From positions 3,286,001-3,350,000 of the forward strand of contig NZ_CP151635.1 of assembly GCF_038397735.1 (NCBI RefSeq): a stretch of 64,000 nt of DNA, in the 5' to 3' direction. The notes under the pieces were generated by a model, which ran no database searches, had not been told where the DNA came from, and saw only the letters and a program-made list of their open reading frames with translations. Within the stretch, counting starts at the first letter, position 1, and each line of letters opens with the position of its first letter. This DNA is from Microbacterium sp. LWH13-1.2 (GTDB taxonomy: Bacteria > Actinomycetota > Actinomycetes > Actinomycetales > Microbacteriaceae). This document shows positions 39,647 through 49,300 of the stretch, one piece after another. A program made the position numbers and the translations under genes.

Positions 39647-40320
39647 TCTGCGAGGACTCGGTCCTGCTGCGCGAGGGTCTCGTGCGACTGCTCGAGGATG
39701 CCGGCCACACCGTGGTCGCAGCCCTCCCCGACACCGAGGGCCTGGTCGAGGCGGTCGCCGAGACCGACCCTGAACTCTGCATCCTCGATGTGCGGCTCCC
39801 ACCGACGTTCACCGACGAGGGGATCCGTGCCGCGCTCGGACTCCGCGCCACGAACCCCGCGCTTGCGCTGCTCGTGCTCTCGCAGTACGTCGAGGAGCGG
39901 TACGCCTCGGACCTCATCGCGGCCCAGGGCGGCCCGCTCGGCTACCTGTTGAAGGACCGGGTGGCCGATGTCTCGGAGTTCCTCGGTTCCGTGCAGCGGA
40001 TCTCCGAGGGCGCGACCGTGCTCGACCCGGAGGTCGTGGCGCAGCTGCTCACGCGACGGAACAAGGACGATCGGATGCAGCGGCTCACCGAACGCGAGCG
40101 CACCGTGCTGGCGCTCATCGCCGAAGGCAAATCGAATCAGGCGATCGCCGGACTGCTCTTCCTCTCGGAGGCCAGTGTCGAGAAGCACATCACCGCGATC
40201 TTCCAGAAGCTCGGCTTCGAACAGGGCGAATCAGGCAACCGGCGCGTGCTGGCGGCGCTCGCGCACATCGAGAACACGGGCGGCACGACGCCGACCGGAC
40301 AGACAGGAGTGGGACGATGA
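39634..40320 (+). CDS. LuxR/NarL-family response regulator
   Basis: 228 residues from ATG 39634. The receiver domain begins MRILICEDSVLLREGLVRLLED and carries the phospho-acceptor Asp52 in ILDVRLPP. The C-terminal LuxR helix-turn-helix is LTERERTVLALIAEGKSNQAIAGLL then SVEKHITAIFQKLG. It is the partner of the overlapping histidine kinase; the next gene overlaps by 4 bp and is a probable target. Confidence 0.93.
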   Translation: MRILICEDSVLLREGLVRLLEDAGHTVVAALPDTEGLVEAVAETDPELCILDVRLPPTFTDEGIRAALGLRATNPALALLVLSQYVEERYASDLIAAQGGPLGYLLKDRVADVSEFLGSVQRISEGATVLDPEVVAQLLTRRNKDDRMQRLTERERTVLALIAEGKSNQAIAGLLFLSEASVEKHITAIFQKLGFEQGESGNRRVLAALAHIENTGGTTPTGQTGVGR

Positions 40321-41252
40321 CCACGAACGACGACTTCCAGGGCGGGCACACCCCGCTCACTCCCCCGCCGGCCTCCGCGCCGGAGGCGCCGGCGCCCCCG
40401 CAGGCCCAGGCACCCACAGCTTCCGGAGACGGCGACACAGGTCGCTCGTCGGGGGCGACCGCGGTGATGATCCTCACAGCGGTGGTGGGCGGCATGGCAC
40501 TGCTCGGCTCGGGAGCGACCGCTGCGGTCGCCGCGACCGGCAGCCTGGTCGCATCCTCGACAGAGGGCACCGACTCGGTGCTGTCCGAGGATGCCTCGGG
40601 CATCCAGGACATCGACCTCGACGTGGATGCGGGCAACATGCGCATCGAGTTCGGCGATGTCGATGACGCGGAACTCGCGGTCACCAACAGTCGCGGACCG
40701 GCATGGACCCTCGAAAGGGACGGTGACTCGCTGGTCGTGCGCAGCCCCGAGTTCGAGTTCGGCTGGTGGTTCGGCAGTTGGTTCGGCGACGATCAGTCGG
40801 CCGTCCTCACCCTCCCCGAGAGCCTGCGGGAGAGTGCGCTCGATGCCGACCTGACCCTCGACGCCGGGAGCCTCGATGTCGTCGGCGACTTCGGTGACCT
40901 CGACATCACCGTCAATGCGGGCGCGCTGGATGTCGAAGGTGCCGCGAGCAGCCTGACCATCGACATGAGCGCCGGTCGTGCGGACGCGACACTCGACGGC
41001 GTCGACGAGGCCGATCTCACCGTCGCGGCCGGAGATCTCAACGTCGAGCTGACGGGCCCTGCACCATCGCAGACGACCATCGACGTGAGTGCCGGATCCC
41101 TCGATCTCACGGTCCCCGACGAGTCGTACTCGATCACCCAGGACGTCAGCGCGGGCTCGCTGGACGCGAAGGTCGACCAGTCCTCGGGCACTCGCCGCGT
41201 GATCGACGTGTCGCTCTCCGCGGGCAGCGTGACGATCCGTCCGGGCCGATGA
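40317..41252 (+). CDS. DUF4097 beta-helix membrane protein (putative adhesin/stress effector)
   Basis: 311 residues. The first 45 are Pro/Ala-rich and cytoplasmic; one helix (about 47-75) then anchors an extracellular region whose repeats of the form DLTLDAGSLDVVGDF/DITVNAGALDVEG/SAGRADATLDG give a parallel beta-helix, the DUF4097/LiaG-type fold. It is translationally coupled to the kinase/regulator pair, which suggests an envelope role under their control. No catalytic motif was seen. Confidence 0.85.
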   Translation: MTTNDDFQGGHTPLTPPPASAPEAPAPPQAQAPTASGDGDTGRSSGATAVMILTAVVGGMALLGSGATAAVAATGSLVASSTEGTDSVLSEDASGIQDIDLDVDAGNMRIEFGDVDDAELAVTNSRGPAWTLERDGDSLVVRSPEFEFGWWFGSWFGDDQSAVLTLPESLRESALDADLTLDAGSLDVVGDFGDLDITVNAGALDVEGAASSLTIDMSAGRADATLDGVDEADLTVAAGDLNVELTGPAPSQTTIDVSAGSLDLTVPDESYSITQDVSAGSLDAKVDQSSGTRRVIDVSLSAGSVTIRPGR

Positions 41253-41257
41253 TCGCG

Positions 41258-41295
41258 ATCGAGGGCGGGGATCCGTGGGGGTCCCCGCCCTCGAT
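41258..41295 (+). terminator. Terminator of the two-component operon
   Basis: 14-bp perfect arms (41258-41271 and 41282-41295) with a 10-nt loop, then TTGGGTAATT, six bases after the DUF4097 stop. Confidence 0.85.
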
Positions 41296-41337
41296 TGGGT
41301 AATTCCGGAAATCTCCGGTAAAGTTTCGGAGGTTGAC

Positions 41338-41411
41338 GGGCCCATAGCTCAGGCGGTTAGAGCGCTTCACTGATAATGAAGAGGTCCCAGGTTCAAGTCC
41401 TGGTGGGCCCA
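41338..41411 (+). tRNA. tRNA-Ile (GAT)
   Basis: Complete cloverleaf: acceptor GGGCCCA/TGGGCCC, D arm AGCTCAGGCGGTTAGAGC, anticodon loop CTGATAA (anticodon GAT), T arm with GGTTCAAGTCC. CCA is not encoded. Confidence 0.97.
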
Positions 41412-41436
41412 CTCCTCAACTCAATATTTCCCTCAC

Positions 41437-41509
41437 GGGGCCTTAGCTCAGTTGGTAGAGCGCCTGCTTTGCAAGCAGGATGTCAGGAGTTCGAATCTCC
41501 TAGGCTCCA
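41437..41509 (+). tRNA. tRNA-Ala (TGC)
   Basis: Complete cloverleaf: acceptor GGGGCCT/AGGCTCC, D arm GCTCAGTTGGTAGAGC, anticodon loop TTTGCAA (anticodon TGC), T arm GAGTTCGAATCTC. It follows tRNA-Ile by 25 bp, the usual pair near gyrA in actinobacteria. Confidence 0.97.
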
Positions 41510-41527
41510 CACTGTGTTGAGACAGTT

Positions 41528-41560
41528 CGAGAAGGCCCCGCTTCGTGCGGGGCCTTCTCG
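41528..41560 (+). terminator. tRNA operon terminator
   Basis: 14-bp arms (41528-41541, 41547-41560) with loop TTCGT, followed by TTTCT. Confidence 0.88.
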
Positions 41561-41607
41561 TTTCTGCCGAGGTTCTTGTTCGGTCGATCTCGCGGGGCGC
41601 ACTCTCT

Positions 41608-41642
41608 TCCACAGGTGTTAACAACCCTGTTAACAACCCCGG
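41608..41642. repeat. oriC-like word with paired GTTAAC (copy A)
   Basis: Contains TCCACAGGTGTTAACA, identical over 16 bp to the last DnaA-box/AT-rich junction of oriC, followed by a second GTTAAC exactly 12 bp after the first (41617 and 41629). Its reverse complement shares GTTAACAGGGTTGTTAAC with the copy at 57.28 kb. It lies in the gap after the tRNA terminator. Confidence 0.75.
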
Positions 41643-41743
41643 ATCGCCTCTCGGCACCGGTCATCAGGGGTGTCAATAACGACGCGGCGGCACCGGATCC
41701 GTCGACTCCGGGTTCCCTGGATGCGTGACGGTACGATCGCGGC

Positions 41744-42121
41744 ATGAGCTCATCGGTGCGCACGACGGAATCCTCCACCCGCCGAAAGCGGTGGGTCGTG
41801 CGTCGCCGCGCCGTGCTGCTCATGAGCCTGTTCGTGATCCCGTTCGCGATCTCGGCGCTGCTCAACAGCTACGGACCGCTCACTGCCGACAGCGCGATCC
41901 GGATGGCATTCGCGACCGTCGCTGGGCAGACGGTAGCGATCGGCGGCGCGGTGGCCGCCCTCGTGATCACGGTGGTCTCTCGCCGCAGCATCCCCGGCGT
42001 CATCTTCTTCGCCCTCGTCGCGGTCGTCGTGACGATGTACGCACTCACGGTCATGGGCAGCGCCGGCGAGCTGCTGCTCGATCGGCTCGACCTGGTGGCC
42101 GAGACCGCGCGACTGAACTGA
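41744..42121 (+). CDS. Small membrane protein, unknown function
   Basis: 125 residues. A basic N terminus (TRRKRWVVRRRA) is followed by three membrane helices of about 20 residues each. I recognise no family. The gene stands alone between two intergenic GTTAAC-containing elements; a TACGAT -10-like hexamer sits about 10 bp before the ATG, so the transcript may have almost no leader. Confidence 0.72.
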   Translation: MSSSVRTTESSTRRKRWVVRRRAVLLMSLFVIPFAISALLNSYGPLTADSAIRMAFATVAGQTVAIGGAVAALVITVVSRRSIPGVIFFALVAVVVTMYALTVMGSAGELLLDRLDLVAETARLN

Positions 42122-42128
42122 CCCCTGA

Positions 42129-42160
42129 TTCCACAGGTGTGGATGGATCTGTTAACAACT
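42129..42160. repeat. oriC-like word (copy B)
   Basis: CCACAGGTGTGGATGGATC followed by GTTAACAAC. TGTGGATGGATC is identical to the second box of oriC (26252-26263), and CCACAGGTGT also occurs in oriC. Confidence 0.65.
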
Positions 42161-42285
42161 CGGAAGGCCTAAGAAAAGCAAGGGCCCCCGATGTTCAGGG
42201 CCGGTATGTCGACCTCTGTGCCATGGCGGCGGCCGGTTCGCAACCCCCCTTCTCAGGTCGGCAGGCCCGGCGTAGCGTGCCCGGC

Positions 42286-42567
42286 ATGAGCGACGCGAAG
42301 ACGATGATCCAGACAGAGGTGGTCTTCGACGGGACGAGTTATCTGCTCGCCCAGGACCAGGATGTCGGAGACCTCCGACATCGCATCGAAGACGCCGCGA
42401 GGATCGGCGGCACCTTCGTGGATGTCGTCGTCGTCGGCAACCGGGCAGTGAGTGTTCTGATCACGCCCACGACCCGAGTCGCCATCAGCGTGTCGACCGT
42501 GGCGTACGACCCCCGCGACACGGGGGACATCGACTTCCCCTACAGCGGGTACTACGACGTGCTCTGA
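42286..42567 (+). CDS. Small hypothetical protein
   Basis: 93 residues from ATG 42286, alpha/beta-looking and soluble (KTMIQTEVVFDGTSYLLAQ, then FVDVVVVGNRAVSVLITPTTRVAISVS). I do not recognise a family. There is no obvious ribosome-binding site, so the start is less certain. It is convergent with the LysR gene, 10 bp apart. Confidence 0.65.
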   Translation: MSDAKTMIQTEVVFDGTSYLLAQDQDVGDLRHRIEDAARIGGTFVDVVVVGNRAVSVLITPTTRVAISVSTVAYDPRDTGDIDFPYSGYYDVL

Positions 42568-42577
42568 GATCCGCGAC

Positions 42578-43498
42578 TCAGGCGTGCCGCGCGGCCGCGA
42601 GGGCCTCAGCCGCGTCGTGGAGGCACTCGATGAACGCCGCGCAGATCGTGTTCTCATCTGCGCGGATCGGTCTGGCGGCCATGAGGCTGGTGGTCGGCGA
42701 CCCGGCGAGTGGGATCACGGCGATCGACGGCGGAACCACCTGTCGCACGGACTCGGGCAGGATGCTCGCGCCGACGCCGGCCGCGACGAAACCGAGCGCC
42801 GTCTCCTGATGCACGACCTCCTCGGCGATGCGCATCGCACCCGGGTCGAGACCCAGAACCTCGTGCACCCGGTCGACGTAGCCCGGCATGAGAGATCGGG
42901 GATAGGCGACCATCGGCACGTCGAGCACTTCCTCGGCAGTCACCTCCGTGCGCGATGCGAGGGGATGAGAGAACGGCACGCATATGACGAGCCTCTCCTC
43001 GAACACGACCTCGGTGACCAGCTCGGATGAGTTCGGGTTCGTTCGCGGGAACGCGTCTCGCACGAGGCCCACGTCGAGAGTCCCGTCGTGCAGGCGGTCG
43101 ATCTGCTCGCCGGACGTGAGCGGCACGAGAGACAGCGCGACGCGGTCGCGACGCGACCGGAACAGCCTCACCACCTCGGGGAGCACCGTATAGTTCGCCG
43201 AGCTCACGAAACCGGCGGTGAGTTGGCCGGCGAAACCGTCGACGTAATCGCGCATCTCGGTACGCACGGCGTCGACCTCGTCGAGGATCCTCCGTGCGCG
43301 CTCCTGCAGGTGCCGCCCGGCCGGTGTCAGAGTGACGCGTCGGGTGCTGCGGTCGAAGAGCGGCAGACCGACCTCTCGCTCGAGACGACCGATCTGCACG
43401 CTCAGAGGCGGCTGCGACATGTGCAGCCGGCGGGCCGCGCGTCCGAAGTGGAGCTCGTCCGCGACCGCCATGAAGTAGCGCAGCTGACGGAGTTCCAT
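42578..43498 (-). CDS. LysR-family transcriptional regulator
   Basis: 306 residues from ATG 43498. The winged HTH MELRQLRYFMAVADELHFGRAARRLHMSQPPLSVQIGRLEREVG is classical; the rest is a periplasmic-binding-like effector domain. It is divergent from the amidotransferase gene across a 169-bp gap, the usual arrangement for a LysR regulator and its target, but I could not find a single clear T-N11-A dyad. The effector is unknown. Confidence 0.92.
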   Translation of the reverse strand: MELRQLRYFMAVADELHFGRAARRLHMSQPPLSVQIGRLEREVGLPLFDRSTRRVTLTPAGRHLQERARRILDEVDAVRTEMRDYVDGFAGQLTAGFVSSANYTVLPEVVRLFRSRRDRVALSLVPLTSGEQIDRLHDGTLDVGLVRDAFPRTNPNSSELVTEVVFEERLVICVPFSHPLASRTEVTAEEVLDVPMVAYPRSLMPGYVDRVHEVLGLDPGAMRIAEEVVHQETALGFVAAGVGASILPESVRQVVPPSIAVIPLAGSPTTSLMAARPIRADENTICAAFIECLHDAAEALAAARHA

Positions 43499-43644
43499 CT
43501 CGGAACGATACGTGCGGTGTATTACCGCGGCGTTACGCGCGCATTGCGAGCAAATCGCTATCAATTCGGGGAGGAAAACGTATTTGACCTGGGTTTGTCC
43601 TCGGGCGTTATCTGGACGAAGTACGTGATGGAGGGATCAGCACC

Positions 43645-43671
43645 ATGACCGCACCCCGGGTCGCAGCATGA
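43645..43671 (+). CDS. Possible leader peptide (8 codons) coupled to amidotransferase gene
   Basis: ATG 43645 follows GGAGGG by 8 bp and reads MTAPRVAA, then a TGA whose first base lies within the ATG of the next gene (ATGA overlap at 43668-43671). The amidotransferase start itself has no Shine-Dalgarno at the right distance, so ribosomes may reach it by termination-reinitiation. Confidence 0.45.
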   Translation: MTAPRVAA

Positions 43672-44459
43672 GCGTGCATGTCGCCCTGTTCCACGTGCGC
43701 ACCCGCCGTCAGGCGCCCGCAGCCGACTACCAGATGCTTCTGGACAGCCTCAACGCCTCAGCCGTCGCGGCGATCGAGCGGTCGGGCTGGACGGCGTCCC
43801 TGCACGCCGCCGGCGAAGCGCCGGAAGCGCAGTTGCGGCGGGCATCCCGCGAGGCGGATGTCCTCGTGCTTCTGGGAGGAGACGACATCGAGCCGTTGCT
43901 CTACGGTCAGTCCGACCGGCGTCCGCAGCGCACGGCCTACCAGCGTCGCGCCGACCGAACGCAGATAGCTGTCGTCATGGAGGCGGTTCGATCGAGGCGC
44001 CCCCTGCTCGGGGTGTGCCGGGGGATGCAGCTGATGAACGTCGCGCTGGGCGGAACGCTCCACCAGCACGTCGGGGGACACCGCAGTGCGGGACCGGACC
44101 CTTTCGTCGCGACTGACCTGAACGACCTCCGTGCCGTGTCACCGCGGCTTCGGCAGCCTCTGCTCTGCACCCACCATCAGGCGGTGGACGAGCTCGGGCG
44201 AGGGCTGCGCGCCATCGCCCATTCCCGCAACGGCGTCGTCGAGGCGGTCGAGCACGAGTCGCTTCCGTTCCTGGGCGTCCAGTGGCATCCGGAGCATCCG
44301 TCCATTCCCTCGGATCAGTTCACCGAGCTGTTGCGGATCGTCCATACGAGAGGGGCGACGCTCGAACCGGTTGCCGCAGCGCACGCTGCCGGGCCCCTGG
44401 AGGTCACGCGACCGATCTTGCCGTCCATTCGCAGGCGGGGCGCAGCCGTGCGGCACTGA
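43668..44459 (+). CDS. Class I glutamine amidotransferase-like (gamma-glutamyl-GABA hydrolase, peptidase C26) protein
   Basis: 263 residues. The nucleophile elbow is LLGVCRGMQLMNVALGGTLHQ, and the catalytic His/Glu pair is in VQWHPEHPSI; LLGGDDIEPLLYGQ is a further family block. The family cleaves gamma-glutamyl amides such as gamma-glutamyl-GABA in polyamine catabolism. No polyamine genes are nearby, so the substrate is inferred at family level only. Divergent from the LysR gene, which probably controls it. Confidence 0.88.
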   Translation: MSVHVALFHVRTRRQAPAADYQMLLDSLNASAVAAIERSGWTASLHAAGEAPEAQLRRASREADVLVLLGGDDIEPLLYGQSDRRPQRTAYQRRADRTQIAVVMEAVRSRRPLLGVCRGMQLMNVALGGTLHQHVGGHRSAGPDPFVATDLNDLRAVSPRLRQPLLCTHHQAVDELGRGLRAIAHSRNGVVEAVEHESLPFLGVQWHPEHPSIPSDQFTELLRIVHTRGATLEPVAAAHAAGPLEVTRPILPSIRRRGAAVRH

Positions 44460-44504
44460 TGACGCTGCGGAGACGATGCTGCGGACGCGTACGGGGGATA
44501 GCGC

Positions 44505-45020
44505 TCAGATCTTCGGTCCGCGGATGATCCGCACCGGTCCGCGGGCCTCGCGGATGCTCACGGGTCGGCCCTTCTGAGTGACCACGATCTCGTCATGGTC
44601 GGCGAGCTCGGCCGCCACTCGACGCACGTCAGGCATGAGCGAGCGCCAGATCTCGCCGCCGACGGTGCGGGCGACGTCGCTCGGACAGATCGATGACTGC
44701 TCGCGCTTTCGAGTGAGAGATCGGATCGTCGCCGCGATGCGTTCGTCGAACGCGCCGCCCGTGCGGTCCTCCCACCACGGTGCTCCACGCTCGCCGAGCG
44801 CCGTCTTCGCGTCATGCACCCGACGCCTCGCGTCGACCTCGGAGGACTTCACCGCTCGTCGCGCCGCCATCAGCTCGTCGACCAACTCCTGACGGAACCC
44901 TTCGGGGATCGAGGGATCGGTGGCCCGCCAGCGTCGGCCGTCGATGATGAGGTGGTGACCGTCGGGTGTGCGCTCGGGAGCAGGCTTCTCGTCGGGTGGT
45001 GTGCTGCTGTCGGATGCCAT
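44505..45020 (-). CDS. DUF3253 domain protein
   Basis: 171 residues. A hydrophilic N-terminal half (with IIDGRRWRATDPSIPEGFRQELVDELMAARRAVK, a helix-rich DUF2256-like segment) precedes a winged-helix-like DUF3253 region IAATIRSLTRKREQSSICPSDVARTVGGEIWRSLMPDVRRVAAELADHDEIVVTQKGRPV. The basic wing suggests nucleic-acid binding, but no function is known. It is convergent with the amidotransferase gene. Confidence 0.75.
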   Translation of the reverse strand: MASDSSTPPDEKPAPERTPDGHHLIIDGRRWRATDPSIPEGFRQELVDELMAARRAVKSSEVDARRRVHDAKTALGERGAPWWEDRTGGAFDERIAATIRSLTRKREQSSICPSDVARTVGGEIWRSLMPDVRRVAAELADHDEIVVTQKGRPVSIREARGPVRIIRGPKI

Positions 45021-45087
45021 GCGAGCAGTCTGCCTCCGCCGACCCGACCGCCCCAGGGTCTTGACGAAGTCGGATGGGGCGGGCAGG

Positions 45088-46131
45088 TCAGGCGCTGCGG
45101 GGCCTGACCGGTGATGGATTCCCGGTCGAGCGCCGCTCGATGAGCCGCATCGGAAGCACGACGTTCTCGACCGGCCGCGAGCGATCGCTCAGTCGGGCGA
45201 CCGCGAGCCGCGCGGCCTGCCTTCCGAGAGATTCGACATCGCCGGTCACGACGCTGACGCCGAGCACCCGAGCCCACTCGGGTTCGTCGAAGCCGATCAC
45301 CGAGGGCCGCGGGGCATCGTCACCGGGAGCGACCTCCTCCATCACACCGAGCAGGATGCGGTTGTTCCCCGCGACGACCGCGGTGGGCGGGTCATCGAGC
45401 GTCAGAAGCTCACGCATGCACTCGCGTGACGACGGCACGTCGTGCGCATCGGTGCGCAGCAGATCGCGCCATTGCGCCCCTTCGCCGTCGAGCACGTCGC
45501 CCATGCCGGCGAGACGCTGTCGGTACGTGGGAAGCCACGCGTAGTCTCCGATGAACGCGATGCGGCGGTGACCGGCGTCGATCAGGTGCCGCGCCGCGAG
45601 TCGTCCGCCCTCGCGGTTGTCGAAGACGACGGAGTCGGCCGCGAGATTCTCGGCAGGTCGATCGACGAAGACGACCGGGATTCCCCTCGCCTGCAGCTGC
45701 GAGTACTCGGAGTGGTCGGGCATCGCCGAGACGGTGATGACCGCCTTGGTCTGCCTGTCGGCGAGGTCATGGGCGACGCGCTGCTCCTGTTCGGCGGACT
45801 CGCGGGAGTTCGCGACCGACAGGTGCATGCCGTGCGTGCGGATCTCGTCTTCGATCGCGTGGGCGAGGGCCGAGTAGAACGGGTTCGTGAAGTCTCCGGT
45901 GATGAGCCCGATCGAGTCGGCGAGCCGGCCGCTCGCCAGCAGACTCGCGGCGGCATTGCGCTGGTAGTCGAGTTCGGATGCGGCGGCGAGCACGCTGGCG
46001 AGGGTCTTCGCGCTGACGTAGGACTCGCCGCCGAGCGCACGCGACGCCGTCTTCAGGCTCACGCCCGCACGCGCGGCGACCTGAGCGAGGGTCGGGCGGG
46101 GCGCGGCGGCGCCTGCGTCGGTTCGGTTCAT
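45088..46131 (-). CDS. LacI-family transcriptional regulator
   Basis: 347 residues from ATG 46131 (GAGGGG ribosome-binding site; an ATG 4 codons earlier lacks one). HTH TLAQVAARAGVSLKTASRALGGESYVS is followed by the hinge helix NAAASLLASGRLADSIGL and a sugar-binding domain of the periplasmic-binding type. It is divergent from the GH92 enzyme gene, and a 20-bp palindrome lies in the gap, so it most likely represses that gene until mannose-containing glycans or fragments are present. Confidence 0.92.
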   Translation of the reverse strand: MNRTDAGAAAPRPTLAQVAARAGVSLKTASRALGGESYVSAKTLASVLAAASELDYQRNAAASLLASGRLADSIGLITGDFTNPFYSALAHAIEDEIRTHGMHLSVANSRESAEQEQRVAHDLADRQTKAVITVSAMPDHSEYSQLQARGIPVVFVDRPAENLAADSVVFDNREGGRLAARHLIDAGHRRIAFIGDYAWLPTYRQRLAGMGDVLDGEGAQWRDLLRTDAHDVPSSRECMRELLTLDDPPTAVVAGNNRILLGVMEEVAPGDDAPRPSVIGFDEPEWARVLGVSVVTGDVESLGRQAARLAVARLSDRSRPVENVVLPMRLIERRSTGNPSPVRPRSA

Positions 46132-46237
46132 GCGTCCCCTCATCCCCTTCCCGTTCGGCCGGATAGCTCATTATCGCCGGTACGTCTTCGCCCACGACTC
46201 TTCCCTGCATCCCGCACGCTGTGATAGCGTCCTCATC

Positions 46238-46257
46238 ATATGACAGCGATGTCATAT
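46238..46257. promoter_or_regulatory. LacI-type operator
   Basis: ATATGACAGCGATGTCATAT: perfect 8-bp arms around GCGA; TGACAnCGnTGTCA-like cores are typical LacI-family operators. It lies 69 bp before the GH92 start and 107 bp before the regulator's start. Confidence 0.82.
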
Positions 46258-46325
46258 CGTCACGCGGTCCGAGACGGCCCGCGACAGACAGACGACACAC
46301 TGCAGTGGAGTTCAGAGGAGCAACC

Positions 46326-49300
46326 ATGAGGGTCCCCAGCCCCAGGAACGCACGATCCGCCCGCCGCTCGTGGGCGGCAGCCGGCGTCGCCGCCACGGTC
46401 GGCCTGGCCATGCTGACGCCGATCTCGGCAACGGCAGCGGCAGGCGAGACGACGTTCGCGTCGTCGTTCGAAGCCGCTGACACGGCTCCCGCTCTCGTGG
46501 GTACGGGCGAGGCCCTCAACGTCACCGGAAGCCGCTTCACGCCGGGCAGCGTGCTCGGCAACGTGACCGCCGTGACCGCCTCGGCACAGAACACGCCCAA
46601 CGAGGCCGCCGCATTCGTCGCAGACGGCAACTCGTCGTCGAAGTGGCTGGCGTTCACGAACACGGCATGGGTGCAGTACCAGCTCGCAGCGCCCCAGCCG
46701 ATGACGAGCTACACGCTCACCTCGGGCAACGACGAGCCCGACCGCGACCCGAAGGACTTCCGGGTGCAGGGGTCGACGAACGGCACCGACTGGGTGACCG
46801 TCGACGAGCGCAGCGGAGAGCTGTTCTCCGGCCGCGGCGAGACGCGCACCTTCACACTTGCGACTCCGAGCACCGAGTACCTCTACTACCGTCTCGACGT
46901 GCTCGCCACGAAGACCCCGAGCAAGAACATCGTGCAGCTCGCGGGGTGGGAACCGATCGCCGTGGCCGGTGCGACGCCCGAGGCGTCCGACCTGATGCTG
47001 CAGATCGGCAACGGCCCCACGAGCTCCGACACCGCCAAGACCGGTGTGGGCTTCACCGGCACCAAGGCGCTGCAGTACGTCGGCCGGCACCTCGATGCCG
47101 GACCCGCATCGTCGACGAGCGTGCTCTACGACGGCGTCGACATCGCGGTCGAGGGCGACAGCGAGCTGTCGTACCTCGTCTTTCCCGTGCTCGACGGCGA
47201 GCAGACCTACGCCGCCACCTTCGTCGCTGTCGATCTCACATTCGACGACGGCACCCGGCTCTCGACCAGCGGCGCTGTCGACTCGTACGGCTACGGGGCG
47301 AATGCACGGCAGCAGGGCCAGGCCAACGTGCTCTGGCCGAATCAGTGGAACAAGGTCACCGTCGATCTCGGTCAGTTCGCGGGGCGCACCGTCGATGACA
47401 TCGTCTTCAGCTACGACCACCCGGGCACCGATGTGAAGGGCGTCGAGGTTCCCACGGGCGCCACGGCCTTCAGCGGCTGGCTCGACGACGTCGCGATCGG
47501 CGCGGCAGAGCAGCGCGACGACACCGACGGACTCGTGTCGTACGTCGACACGCGCCGAGGCACCAACTCGACCGGTGGTTTCTCGCGCGGCAACAACCTT
47601 CCCGCGACCGCCTGGCCGAACGGCTTCAACTTCATCACCCCGATGACCAACGCCGACAACGTCGGGACGATCTACCAGTACCAGCGGGCGAACAACGCGC
47701 AGAACCTGCCTGCCCTCAACGGCATCGGATTCTCGCACCAGCCGAGCATCTGGATGGGAGACCGCAACCAGATCGCGGTGCTGCCCGCGGCGAACGGCAA
47801 CCCCACCTCGTCTCTCAACGATCGCAGGCTCACGTTCCACCACGAGAACGAGACCGCTCGGCCGGACATCTACTCGGTCGACTTCGACAACGGCATCCGG
47901 ACCGACGTCACGGCAACCGACCACGGCGCGATCTACCGCTTCGAGTTCACCGGCGACACGAGCTCGATCCTCATCGATCAGCTCGTGAACTCGTCGAAGC
48001 TGACGATCAGCGGCGACACGGTGTCGGGGTGGGTCGACGGCGGATCCGGATGGCCCGGACGCACGCGCATGTTCGTGTACGGCACGTTCGACAGGGAGCC
48101 GGCCACGGCCGGAGCGACCACCCAGGGCGACCGCAACGGCACAGCTCGCTACGCGGCCTTCGACACAACGACCGACCGCACCGTAGAGCTTCGGCTCTCG
48201 TCGTCGTTCATCTCGCAGGACCAGGCGGAGAAGAACCACGAGTTCGAGCTCGCCGGAGTCTCGTTCGACCAGGCGCACGCCGCCGTGCGTGACGCATGGA
48301 ACGACCGCCTCGGTGTGGTGCACGACGTGGTCGGCGCGAGCGACACCCAGCTCGTCACCCTGTACTCGAGCCTCTACCGCCTGAACCTGTACCCGAACTC
48401 GCAGTTCGAGAACACCGGAACAGAGGCGAACCCGGTCTACAAGTACGCGAGCCCCGTATCGGCGACGACCGGAGCCGCATCCGACACCCACACGAACGCC
48501 AAGATCGTCGACGGCAAGATCTACGTCAACAACGGCTTCTGGGACACCTACCGCACGGCGTGGCCGCTCTATTCGCTGCTGTACCCCGACGTCACGGAAG
48601 AACTGGTCGACGGTTTCGTGCAGCAGTATCGCGACGGCGGCTGGGTCGCGCGGTGGTCGTCTCCCGGCTATGCCGATCTGATGACGGGAACGAGTTCCGA
48701 CGTCGCCTTCGCCGACGCGTACCTCGCGGGTGCGCTCACGACCGACACGGCACTCGAGGCGTACGACGCCGCGGTGAAGAACGCCACGGTGCTCCCGGCA
48801 TCCAATGCCGTGGGACGAAAGGGCCTCGCGCAGTCGATCTTCCTCGGGTACACCGAGGAGACCACGCACGAGAGTGCATCGTGGGGTCTCGAGGGGTACA
48901 TCAACGACTTCGGCATCGCCGAGATGGCCAAGGCGCTCTCCGAAGACCCGAACACGCCTGCAGACCGTGTCGAGCAGCTGAAGGAGGAGGCGACGTACTT
49001 CGAGGCCCGTGCCGAGCACTACGTCGAGATGTACAACCCCGAGGCAGGTACCTTCACCTCGCGCAACGCCGACGGCTCCTGGACGTCGGGTGCGGACTTC
49101 GACAAGAAGGCTTGGGGCGGTGCCTTCACCGAGGCGAGCGCCTGGACCTTCGGCTTCCACGCCCCGCACGACGTCGACGGACTCGCCGCCCTCTACGGAG
49201 GACGCCAGGAGCTCGTCGACGTGATGCACGAGTTCCTCACCGTGCGTGAGAAGGCCGACTACTCCGGCATCCACGAGGCGCGCGAGGCGCGAGACGTGCG

